NCBI GenBank assembly: GCA_946122785.1
Contig: CAMGYJ010000010.1
Span: 30,793,608-30,857,607 of the forward strand
Length of the DNA stretch: 64,000 nt
DNA from: Linum tenue
Lineage: Eukaryota; Streptophyta; Magnoliopsida; Malpighiales; Linaceae
Direction: 5' to 3'
The position numbers were made by a program, and so were the translations under genes. The notes below the pieces were generated by a model. That model saw nothing but the letters and a program-made list of their open reading frames with translations, had not been told where the DNA came from and searched no databases. Shown one piece after another: positions 33,000 through 44,100 of the stretch. Numbering within the stretch: position 1 is the first letter of the stretch; each line of letters begins with the position of its first letter.

Positions 33000-33827
33000 G
33001 ATTTTAGGTTTTCTTTCCTCTCTCTCTCTCTCCCCTCTTTTCTTGTCTCTGTTCTTCATTCATTCCTCAGATTCTCTTCACTCCCAAGATTAACCACAAA
33101 ACCATTTCCCCCCCTACAACCCTTTTTCCCAGATCCAACATTGTCCTGTTTACCTCTTCAATTTGGCAAGTTAGGGTTTTCTTTTCACTTTCAATCCCCA
33201 TCGTTTCCCCTCCAGGTTTGGTCCACCTTCCATAAATTTCACTGCACACGAGCTCACTCTCCATTCCCGGTTCATTATTCCTATCTGGGTCGGCTTTCCC
33301 CCGTCCCGATTCAGCCCGCGAACTTCCTTTTCTTAGTCCCAGATCAGAGCTTCAGTTTGGCGGGTTTTTCTACAGAATTCGGGCTTTTTGGGTTGTTCAA
33401 GTTATTTTCTTGGTGGGTGTAAGAATTGCCCGACTCTCTCGTTCGGGATTGTTGATCGAGGGGAACTCAGACTGTTGGGATTTGGATTTTGGTTGGCGAT
33501 GCATGTGACGAATTGCTGGAATTTTGGGGGTTAAAGTTCGGAGCTTTTTGTCTCCCTCCTTTGGCTGCTGAAGGTTAATTATGAGCTTTGGGCTTTGAAA
33601 CCGCTCGAAAGAAGGGTTTGGAGCGGTTTGATTTCTGTTTGGTGACTCTGCATGTACAGGCCATAAAGAGGGGTCCTCTGCTCAACTGTAGAGGATCCCT
33701 GCTGTCTCCTCCTTTCTTCCCAATCATTGTCGTTGGGGAGATCGTTGAATTGGAAGAACTGTAGAGCCTCTTGGTTCTTTGAGGATTCCTAGAATTGGTT
33801 CTACTTGGCCTGCATTGGATACTGGAG
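33000..33827 (+). promoter_or_regulatory. 5' leader region of SNF4
   Basis: Pyrimidine-rich sequence with a (CT)n tract at about 33018-33035, typical of plant leader DNA, then GC-richer sequence up to the start codon. It probably holds one or more leader introns; their borders cannot be fixed. Confidence 0.5.
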
Positions 33828-36800
33828 ATGTTTGCTTCCGGTTCAGATACCGGCCATGAGAGTCTGGGAGTAGTGCCTATGCGGTTTGTTTGGCCTTATG
33901 GAGGGAGGAGTGTGTTTCTCTGTGGCTCTTTCACTAGGTTGGTTTGCTACTACATATATCAAAGCTGCTACGGTTCTTGTAATGACTGATAACTGGTTCT
34001 ATGACGATGAATAATCATTTCGGTTCTGAATGCATTTCTTATCTCCGCAGGTGGATTGACCACATTCCCATGTCCCCGATGGAGGGTTGTCCTACTGTAT
34101 TTCAAGTTATTTGTAGTTTGACGCCTGGATATCACCAGGTTAACTGTTTTTTCTCCAATGGTTTTTCATTTCTATCGTCCTGAACCTGTATTGGACTCTG
34201 GCTTCCTGCAATCAATTTGTTGATTCCACATTTTACTCTCGTTTATCATAAGAAATGGAAAAAGGAGCATCGTTTAACTATAAACAATTATTACTACCCC
34301 ATCCGCTCGCTAGTTTATTTTTTGTAAGCAAGTCTTGATTTGTAGTCAATGTTCACCGTTTGTGTTTTGTACTTCGTAGTAATTATCAGTTGCTTTATAC
34401 CAAAGTGGCAGTCAAACATTTCCCATTAGCCACGTGAAAAAGAAAAGTAGGACTTGTTTGTGATGACAGTCTTGGTTTATTGTGATGACAGTCTTGGTTT
34501 ATTGTACAGAAACCAATACATTAGAACTATGGCGCGAGCTTAATGCTTGCTAAGCGGGGTCTTGAAGCTCTACCAAAGCACTATAACCTTGTGAACACTT
34601 TTTTTTAGTTTGTAGATTATGTCATCTTTAAAAGGATTCATAATCCACTGTTCTTACTTACCTTCTCTCTTTTTGACATTTATATGCAGTATAAATTTAT
34701 TGTCGATGGAGAGTGGCGGTATGATGAGCACCAGCCGTTTGTAAGCGGTAATTACGGAGTGTCAAATACAGTTTTTTTACCTAGGGAGCCAGATGTAATC
34801 CCTGCAACTTTTAGTCCTACTGGGCCCGGGAGATCTAGCATGGACCTGGATGATGTCTTTGTTCATTCGGTAAGGGAGTTTGTTGACTCTGACATGCTCT
34901 CATGTTTGTGGTGCTCTTTGTAAAGTCTTTTTAGTTTCCAACTTCCCTGATATGACTGTAAGTAGCTATTCTATAAGATAGTTTCTTTCCCTGGTTTGAG
35001 TCATTTTATGGCAAGTTAGGTTTATTAGGTGGAAACCAATAGGTCAGACACTTAACTTGATTGATATTGTTGGTGATCCTTCTCAGGATGTGGTCCGTGG
35101 CATATCAGATGCTGATTTGGAAGTCTCTCGTCACAAGATTTCTGCATTCTTGTCGACACATACTGCATATGAGTTGCTCCCTGAGTCAGGCAAGGTTTGG
35201 ATGCTATACCGTCTTCTGGAGCCCTTTCTTTGTGTTTGATCACAATATTTCTATTCCTCTGCTTTAGTTTTGAGATTATCCTTATGCTTATAAATTTGTC
35301 AACTAGGTTATTGCATTGGATGTTAAACTACCAGTAAAGCAAGCATTCCATATTCTCCACGAACAGGTGAGCAAGTGTCTATTTAGATAGACTAGCCTAC
35401 ATGCAATAGTCAACATCTAGCAAAAGGATGAATTCATATTTGACTTCTAATATCTAGTTACTTTACGTCTTTTCAGTCATTTTGCAGTTTTATGCCTTGG
35501 CTAAAATCTTTTTCCAATTGGATTAATTCTAGGGTGTTCCTGTGGCTCCTCTTTGGGATTTCTCGAAGGGTCAGTTTGTTGGGGTTCTCAGTGCAATGGA
35601 CTTTATCCTGATTCTCAGAGAGGTGAGTTGTCAACTCCAAGTTAGTAATTTTATCTCACATAGCCTTTTGGGAACCAGCATACTTTCTCATGCTGGAACC
35701 ATTTATTATGCTAGTTTCCTAGTTCTATCTATATAGTTGGTGAATAAGGGAAGTTAGCAAAGTATCCTAAAACCAGTAAAAAGCTAACAAATTCGGCAAT
35801 ACTGAAACTTGTCATCTTGCTATAATATTTCTCTAATCTGAAATCAGACTATAAATTGTGAAGGTGTGTTTTGAAACTAGAGGCTGACTTGTCAGTCAAT
35901 TTTATGGTGAATTCCAGCTTGGAAATCATGGATCAAATTTGACAGAGGAGGAGTTGGAAACTCATACGATTTCAGCTTGGAAAGAAGGCAAGTTGCACCT
36001 CAGCAGACAAATCGACCACAATGGAAGATCAGATCCTAAGTATCTGATCCATGTAAGTGTTTGGCTACGAGGTTTTATTAGATCCTCTATCACCCAGTTG
36101 AAGATTCTACTTGTACTGATACATGCAGACTGTTTTGTAGGCTGGGCCTTATGATTCGTTGAAAGATGTTTCTCAGAAAATCTTGCGGGGTAATGTATCA
36201 ACAGTTCCCATCATCCATTCTTCATCTCAAGATGGTTCATTTCCACAGCTATTACATCTAGCTTCACTTTCTGGAATACTAAAATGTATGTTTCTTCTTC
36301 TCCATCTTGTGTAATTCATATTTTCATTAAAAAGCATGTCTCTTTGTGATTACTGATTCTAGATGTTTGGTTGCAGGTATATGCAGGCAGTTTAGGCATT
36401 CTGCTAGTACTTTGCCCATTTTGCAACAGCCAATTTGTTCGATTCCTTTAGGTACATGGGTTCCTAAAATTGGGGAATCAAATCCGAGGCCTGTTGCAGT
36501 CTTGAGACCCAATACTTCTCTCGGTGCTGCCCTGTCATTGTTAGTTCAAGGTAAATTGAAAGTTGCATGTTGTTTGTCAAAATTGTAAGAGTAAATGAGC
36601 CACCAATTTTCTGCTGTGATATGGCAAGTTTTTCCCCTCTAGAATTGTACTATCAGGACTTGGGCGCTGAAAATAGTAAGATTATATGGACTACCGAGTT
36701 TGTAGTAAGATCTGAGCTGGTTTACCCACTAAGAATGGTTAAATCTTGAGATCCAGAATTGGGATTTTAACACAACTGTTTGAGACAAGTTCATTGATTT

Positions 36801-38395
36801 CTTTTCTATGCCCGTGTCCATACACCATTTGCTCTTCACCATTTGAATTTGTTATAACTAACTCGTCTGGATCTTGGCTGATGCTTTCGGTTCTTTGCAG
36901 CTGATGTCAGTTCAATTCCGATTGTAGATGACAACGATTCACTTCTGGACATTTATTCTCGGAGGTTTGTATTTAATTCTCGTCTGTCTGCTGTGGTATT
37001 GAACCTTTGTAGTTTGTATATAGCAATCTGTGACATCTGTTTTCTTACTTGACAGTAGGGATGGCAATTTCGACCTGACCCGTTTTACCCGACCTGTTTG
37101 ACCTGTTTTGGGGCGGGTCCGACCCGCCCCGTAGGCGGGGCGGGGCGGGCATGGGTAGTCTCATCGACCCGACCTGCCCTGACCCGCCCCATTCTCGACC
37201 CGTTCTTGTCTAAATTACATGTAATCTTAGTCAAATTACTTAGAATTTTTCTTTTATTGCATCATATTTTAGCTATAATAAAGTTGTAAATTAGTAAAAA
37301 CTTCAATTTCTCCAATAATTTAACTACAATTGTCATAATATTATTTATTTTCTTAGTCTTATAATAAAAATAACGAATATTTCTAATGTTTTTCATATAA
37401 ATTGCTTACCCATTGGGTCGACCTGCCCCGACCCGCGACCCGTGATCAATTACCCGACCTGGACCCGACCTGCCACGGGGCGGGTCTGGGTACCAAGAAA
37501 CCCGCCCCGGACCTGCCCCATTGCCATTCCTACTTGACAGCGATATCACTGCTCTGGCAAAAGATAAAGCCTATGCACAGATTCATCTAGACGAAATAAG
37601 CATCCATCAGGTACACCTGCTCAATCTCGAACTTGTTTGGTGACTCCATTATCATCACTTTGAATATAACATTTCGTCACACCTGAAACCAGCCAAACAA
37701 TTGGAACTTCATGGATGGATGAGGGTGGTGATAAACCCGAACAAAACCCAAGAATGCAATAGCTCATTGTTTAGCATCCGCCAAACATAGGAATCGATCT
37801 CCTCTCCAAGATAAAGATGATCTATAATTGTTTGGTGTTGTGTTTCTTCTCATTGTTCTACCTTCTTCAACGGTGCTTCTTTTATCATCTTAGATTTCAT
37901 GTAACCCGCAATAGAACCTGAACAAAATATCAAAAAGACGGATAGGAGTTTATTTTTCTTTTATGGGTCAGCTGGGATTGCTTGTAACATAAACCGAGTT
38001 CATGAGTAGGTTGATTGGGTCAAATCTGAATAATTAATCCCAAGCCACCATGCTACTTTGCATGATATAGGACTAACATGCAGTGCACGCTTTCTTCTCT
38101 TGTGTCAGGCATTGCAGTTGGGGCAAGACGTAAGTTCCCCTTACAACGGACAGCGATGTCACATGTGTTTGAGATCTGATCCGCTTCACAAAGTGATGGA
38201 GCGATTAGCAAGCCCTGGTAATCCAAATCTGTACTCGACTGTTGCCTCAACTAAGAAGTTTTGGAGATAAGGGTTTTGATTGATTGCTTGTTCTCTCATC
38301 CAGGGATTCGGAGGCTATTGATAGTCGAGGCTGGAAGCAAGCGAGTTGAAGGGATCATCTCGTTAAGTGACGTGTTCAGGTTCTTGCTCGGCTAA
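33828..38395 (+). CDS. SNF4: SnRK1 beta-gamma subunit (SNF4-like, KINbetagamma)
   Basis: Thirteen exons: 33828-33937, 34051-34138, 34690-34869, 35087-35194, 35307-35366, 35533-35622, 35918-36052, 36141-36285, 36377-36550, 36901-36964, 37541-37610, 38109-38217, 38304-38395; 474 aa. Exon 4 may instead start at 35048 (in frame, 487 aa). The N-terminal glycogen-binding-like CBM ([20 protein letters not shown] to QPFVSGNYG) is fused to four CBS repeats, the last ending [10 protein letters not shown]. This fusion is the plant-specific gamma-type subunit of the energy-sensing kinase SnRK1; the CBS repeats bind regulatory nucleotides in related proteins. Motifs [33 protein letters not shown] and [17 protein letters not shown] agree closely with the Arabidopsis protein. 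Intron 10 holds a hAT insertion that touches the acceptor of exon 11. Confidence 0.95.
34441..34500 (+). repeat. Short tandem repeat in SNF4 intron 2
   Basis: GTGATGACAGTCTTGGTTTATT occurs twice in direct tandem, about 24 bp apart. Confidence 0.8.
37056..37532. mobile_element. Non-autonomous hAT element (477 bp) inserted at a splice acceptor
   Basis: Begins TAGGGATGGC and ends GCCATTCCTA, a good inverted repeat, with GGGGCGGGTC-type subterminal repeats at both ends and an AT-rich non-coding core shared with the element at 4989-5347. The perfect 8-bp duplication CTTGACAG (37048-37055, 37533-37540) contains the AG of the SNF4 intron 10 acceptor, so exon 11 still has a copy of the site directly before it. 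Confidence 0.95.
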
Positions 38396-39415
38396 AAGTT
38401 TTGGTTGGTATGATCAAGGAGAAGAAGAAGAGCCAGAACGTGTGGATTTTCAGTCTTTTTAAGTTGGAGGAGGGGCCTAAGATCTCCCAATGGTCATTCT
38501 TTCCACTTAATTTTTAGAATAGAGAAATTCCAAAGAGCCAGAAAAGAATATGCAAATTGTGAGTATTCATTTTTACCCTCCCCTTCCTTTTTCCTCCAAG
38601 CCTTTACCGTCCATGATGATATTTACTGGCTTCTTTTTGCCTCAAAAGTAAAAAGAACAAATCTTTACAGCTTTGATAGAAGTAAAGTAAAGTTTATGAG
38701 GCTGAAATTTGCAGTTTTGAGTGCATAGGGGAACTTGGTGGTGGGCTGTAATAAGAGATGTATGTGGGCATTGGGCAACTAGTGAATCATACTAATATTT
38801 TTGTTAATAGATCATCGTTCCCAAAAGAGTATTTCTATCTCATTTTGCCTTCAGTTGGGTTTTCATCAAATGCATTGTAATTTTTAACCACCTTGACTCT
38901 TGAATTTGAGTGAAGGGCAAGAAAATATTGGTCAAGGGTTTAATATTCAATAACACAAGAACATCACCAAGGCTGTGACTAAATGAATATTAGATTAACA
39001 ATTGTTGTAGGAAGAATCTGGGATGCTTGACCACTAATGAAGTAACTTGGTTGAATGTTGTGTTCAAAATAAAATAAAAATTAAAAAATATGAGAAAATT
39101 GAACACAATTTATTCGACCAAAGAGCCAGATCCGTGATTTCTTACCTGACTTGTGGCTTTGAATTAATGATTGTAAAATCGTATAAGAGGTTGTACCACA
39201 AAAATTAAAATTAGCGGTAAGATTTTATTTTTAAATCATGATTTAATAATTTCACATTACTAAATACCGCTTGCCAATTTATCCTATAATTGAAGATTTT
39301 TCTAATCAAATCACCAATACAATAAGATTTTTCAATCCTAGCTTTCAACCACATTATGGGCTTTTCATGATAGTGTATTTTTAACCCGACCTTTGGCATT
39401 CAGATTGATTAATGA
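38396..39415 (+). other. 3' region of SNF4 and intergenic DNA
   Basis: The 3' UTR probably extends several hundred bases past the stop. After about 38900 the sequence is AT-rich with no feature. Confidence 0.5.
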
Positions 39416-39997
39416 ACTTGAAAATGGGCTAATTGCAAGTTTGGTCACTGAATTTACTAAAAACGTTCATGTTTAGTCACTTGAAATATTTAAATCCATT
39501 AGTGGTCACTCGAATTAGTAAAACGGTCCAAGTTTAGTCACTCTCCGTTAGTCTCCGTCAGTCTCTGTTAACACCGTTAATCAATTGCTGATATGGCTAT
39601 CAGAACTGCTGACTCACCCAATTTTAATCCGCCACATCACGAAATCCGACCTGCCACATCACTCAACTCACCACCTCAGTTTCTCCAACCCAACCCATAA
39701 ACCAGCTGTTGACAATCGTGAACCATCCTCCCTCATCCATCGCCATTCTTAGCTCCTTGCCGAAGTGAATCCCCTCCCAGCCATTAATTCGAATCCCTTC
39801 CCAGCCAAAATCGAACTCTAAAAGCCCCCACCCCTTATGAAATCCAAGAAAACGAACCCCAAATTGAAAATTGCAGTTGTCTGGTTTGTGAAGATATGGG
39901 GTGAATTAGCTTTCTTGTTCCCAAATTGAAAACGAAACCCCCACCGGCGACTGATGAAAAATCTGGTGCAAAAATTCCTTGAAAGTCGGAGAGGGAT

Positions 39998-40368
39998 TTG
40001 GATTGTGGCGGTGACAAACGGTCCTCAACCCGCTCTACTGCAGCATGTGCGAGATCCCCCGGCATTTCCCAGAAAGGATTCACCCGCCGCCGCGGTGTGA
40101 AAATTTTTCCGGCGCCACCTACTGCAGAATGTTCTTGTCAGAAGATGCCCTTCCCACCGCCAGACACATCCATGTCGTGCTCCGACGGCGGAAGGAGAAG
40201 AAGAAGGTGAAGGCGGACAACGGCAGAGGGGAAGATAACGAGAGCAAGGAGGTGGAGCTGTACAAGCGATTTGGGCTCTCGAAAGAGCTCTCGAGCAGGT
40301 TTGAGATTGGGGAAGAAGTGGGGAGGGGGGAATTTGGGTATGCTTGTTTCGATCAGAGAGGGTTGTGA
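39998..40368 (+). pseudogene. Captured N-terminal exon of a CDPK-related protein kinase (CRK)
   Basis: One frame (from about 40135) reads [11 protein letters not shown], then [19 protein letters not shown] and [12 protein letters not shown], the start of the CRK kinase domain with its glycine-rich ATP loop. An adjoining frame upstream reads [13 protein letters not shown] and [10 protein letters not shown], like the Pro-rich variable region of CRKs, so a frameshift separates the two. The frame stops right after the loop; the rest of the kinase is missing. It cannot make an active kinase, though a transcript could affect the parent gene by homology. Confidence 0.75.
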
Positions 40369-40471
40369 TAGTTTAGGATTTTACAGTTTGAGATTGAGGA
40401 AAAAGTGGGGAGGGGGCGATTTTGGTATGCTTGTTCCGATCAGGAAGCTAGTGTGGTAGTTTAGGGTTTTG
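40299..40471 (+). repeat. Tandem duplication of the captured kinase-loop segment (unit 87 bp)
   Basis: The segment beginning GTTTGAGATTGGGGAAGAAG at 40299 is repeated at 40386 (GTTTGAGATTGAGGAAAAAG), so the glycine-rich loop coding sequence is present twice inside the element, with small differences. Confidence 0.85.
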
Positions 40472-40772
40472 ATTTGAGGGGTCGGTTCACGGGTAGTTAA
40501 TGGGTTGGGTTGGGTTGGCAAGATGATGTGGCGGGTGGTGGGTCGGGTTTGACCATTTTCAGGTTAAATAGAGCTTACTAATACTAGATGATTTTGTCCG
40601 CCACATCAGCACTTAACGACCTTTGTTTATGGAGATGGACGGCTATTAACCAAGAGTGACCAAACATGAACGTTTTTAATAAAACTAGTGACCATTAATG
40701 AATTTAAATATTTCGAGTGATTAAACATGAACGTTTTTAGTGAACAAACTTTCAATTAACCCACTTGAAAAT

Positions 40773-41190
40773 TCATGAATTTGGATCTAAGCTACACCAA
40801 ATCCAACCAAAATTTATTCAACTTTCACAAGTGGATAAAATGGAGCACGGTCATTAAATAGTTAGATTAAATGACGAAATTCCCCCCTCATAATAGAATA
40901 GACAGCTAAAACATAATCACGTTGTTATGTAAGAAAACCAAGAGATCGCTCCATTTCACAAGAGCTTTTAATTTGCTCTTTTGAGCCCGATAGAGCAAAT
41001 TCCAGCTTCTAAAACTAGCCGCAGATAAGGGAAGATCCAAAAGCTTGACTACTATGACTATCTAGTTATATGAGATTTCCTACCTAAACTGAAGAAACTC
41101 CGCCCCATCGTATATCTACAATGGCAGAGCAGCACATCGAAGCAGATACAGCAATAGACATGTATAGTGAGCATGATGACCGTCTTGCGT
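40773..41190. other. 3' flank of the ALY gene
   Basis: Moderately AT-rich; the 3' UTR of the minus-strand ALY gene should lie in 40900-41190. Confidence 0.45.
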
Positions 41191-44100
41191 TCATGTTGGT
41201 ACCAGAGCTAATATTTGCGTCTTGATTCTTCCCATGCACGTCTGTATCTCTCGGTATATCGGTAGGTTCTGCGAACAACAGGGCTGCAAGTTGGTGACTG
41301 CGGAATCTATTATCTGAGCCACATCTGCAGGAGGGTACTGTCGTTCGGTACACATCTTCGAACAAGATACACCAAATGTAAGGATCGATGATCGAAGAGG
41401 GATACCGGATGGAGTTTGGTCTAGACAAAGAGAGTGAAGATTTGTACCTTGATCATGAGCAAAGTGGCGACACATGAAGTCATGAGCTCCGATGGGGATG
41501 AGACTAGGGAGGAGGAGAGGTTCACTATGGACTCTGAAGATGTCTGAATCGACAATGTACCTCCTCGCCTGCTGATGTCCATTTTATTTAAAGCCTCCCT
41601 GATCGTAGCAAAAACATCCTCCCCTTCTCTCTTCGAGGAGAAGGCCTAGAATGAATGGGTAGTTAAGATTCATCACTTTGGTTTTGTGGAACACACCGAA
41701 AGCCAAAAGAGGGGTGGAGTAGAGATAAACCTGAAGAGCAGCATCGAGCATCTTGTGAGCTCTTTGTCTTGAGCTGTTGATGATTTCAGCTGCTGCAGCA
41801 GATCCCGTATCTTGGGAAGCAAACGAATTGTGATAAGAATTGGAATTGGCCGAGGAAGTCAGCCAAGGGAGGTGCATCTGGTTTCCTTGCTGGGTATTTA
41901 TTGTATGAAGGAGCAAACGGATTTAGCGGTTGAAGTTAGAAGCAAAATCCTGATTGCCGCACATTACCAGTATGAAGTAATAATAATTCAGAACATAAAG
42001 TACCTTTCTATTGAGTGAATGAGTCGGATCAAGAGCTGAAGTCGCCGAAAATTGACCAAGAGGAACATTTTGGGCATCGGAAGCTTGAATACCTAAGGCC
42101 TTCAGTTGTGAAGTAGTATTTTCTGTAGCCTTTTGGAGAAAGCAGAAGCAAAATATCAGGCATTAATACTTTCATTCTCGAAATTCATAAAGAGCACTAA
42201 AACTCTAAAATTATGAACCCCAGTTCCCAATTAAAATAAGGTGTATGGTTCGGTCCAGTCGAGAATAGGCCTGAATCGGCATCAGACTGGATTGAACATA
42301 AGAAGAAAAACAGAGAACTATAATCGGACAAAAAATGCCATCAATCAGAACGGTCTTCTCGATTTAGTTTTAAAGATGAACCGTGGAACTAAAACGAAAG
42401 AAGTCTCGAATTTCAGAACCTAAACCGAATCGATTTATATTTGGTATGGTCTAATTCCATTAAAAAATAGATTGGTTAGGTGTGAACCAAGTTGTTGCAC
42501 TGGCTGTGCAGTTCAGAACTCAGTTTCAGTGTTTTGAGTAAATATTAAACTCAGTTTTGAATTACATAAACAAAAAAGGTTTTGAGCTTCCAAACAGAAA
42601 TAATGCTCACCTGAGCTTGCTTTATTCTGGTATTCATTGGAGTCGGCACACTCTCCACTGGCCCAACTGAGTTAAGCTTCCTATTATCCGAATATCCATT
42701 TATCTCAACCTCCTTCATAGCATCGAAGTACTTCTGCCTCTTGAGAGCCTCTGGCATGTTGTCCATTGAGTGGAATGGCATGCAGTCCACATCCTGGAAA
42801 ATGAGTACTTCAAATCATTATACGACACAAAAGTATGCTTGAGGACATCTAGTTAGTTAACTACCAAAACAATATGGAAGAAATATGTTCACAAACTATT
42901 AATGAGTGATAGAATGATCATTTGATTACCAGCAAGAAATCAACTACAAATATTTCATGAAAAGCAAAATGATTCTATATTCATCTGACAGAAACTACCT
43001 GGATAACTTCAACTCCAATCTTAGAATTGTAAAACTGAACCCTGCATTCTTCATGATCAACTGTTAGCACTCTTCCATTGTGGACTTCCCTTGTTCGTGG
43101 ATGGACAGCGATTACATCTTGTCCAACCCACAAGGGTTTTGCTAGATCTGTTGGAAGTCCATTCCTGACACCGGCACGGAGCTCACTATAATGTTTCCTC
43201 ACAGACTCGCGGTATTGTTGAAGTTTGCTCCTTTCTTCACGGAGAAAGTGCTCAGAAAACCTCCGAGGTTTTCCAAGGGAACTGTAATGAACCATACAGC
43301 TTAAGAAATTTATCTCGTAGATGTAGCAGAAGATGTATTCTTATGAGAAGTGGAAGTACCTTCTTATGACACCCCATTCGACACGTGTTAGAGTAGGAAT
43401 GTGGCAAAGCCCAACATGATTCAAGTATTCGACAAACTCTCGTTTGGTGAACCAAGGGTAGTCGATGGCACTGTAGAACCATTCGAATGTACACCATCTA
43501 CGAATAAGGGGAGAAGAAAGACAAGAAGAAATGTCTTCCTGCATAAAAGAGAAGAAGGAAAGGCAAGAAGCCAAGAACATAAGTAATGTGCTAGGGGTGG
43601 GATTGGTTTCGGTTTCAGTTAACAAAACCAAGCAACAAGTATTTATGAAACCCACACCAAACTGAACTTTGCTCGAACCGAACTTTAACTGCAGCACCGC
43701 GATAGTACATAAGGAACCGAAATTATCACACAATTCACCAAAAATAGAAGAGACTGCGTGAGTTCCAAACCCCAATTAAACAGATCCAACAAAAAATCGC
43801 AGAAGTTTAATAATGAAACTCAAAATCCTCAAATTAATAAATTCCAACAAAAAATCAAGTAAATTAGACTAAATTTCAAGTAAGATGCTAATTCCAGTAA
43901 ATTCCATAATAGGTGAGGGCCAGGCTTTCAAAAGATTTTGGCGATATGGGTCTGTTTTTTGTAAACCGAAACCAAAACTAAGAAGTTCTAAAATCAACAA
44001 CCAAATAACTCAGTTTCAGTAGCAAAAACTGTGGAATTTGGTTTCGGTTAAACCAAAAACCAAAGCCTTTTCCCACCCGCAAGTGTCACAAAATGAGATG

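Larger units (their letters stand above)
39426..40762. mobile_element. Pack-MULE carrying a CDPK-related kinase fragment, 1337 bp
   Basis: Starts GGGCTAATTGCAAGTTTGG and ends CAATTAACCC, with long inverted arms (about 39426-39600 and 40585-40762) related in sequence to those of the element at 6950-8769. Flanked by the perfect 10-bp duplication ACTTGAAAAT (39416-39425, 40763-40772). No transposase. The interior 39840-40480 is GC-rich and holds a captured kinase exon. Confidence 0.93.
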
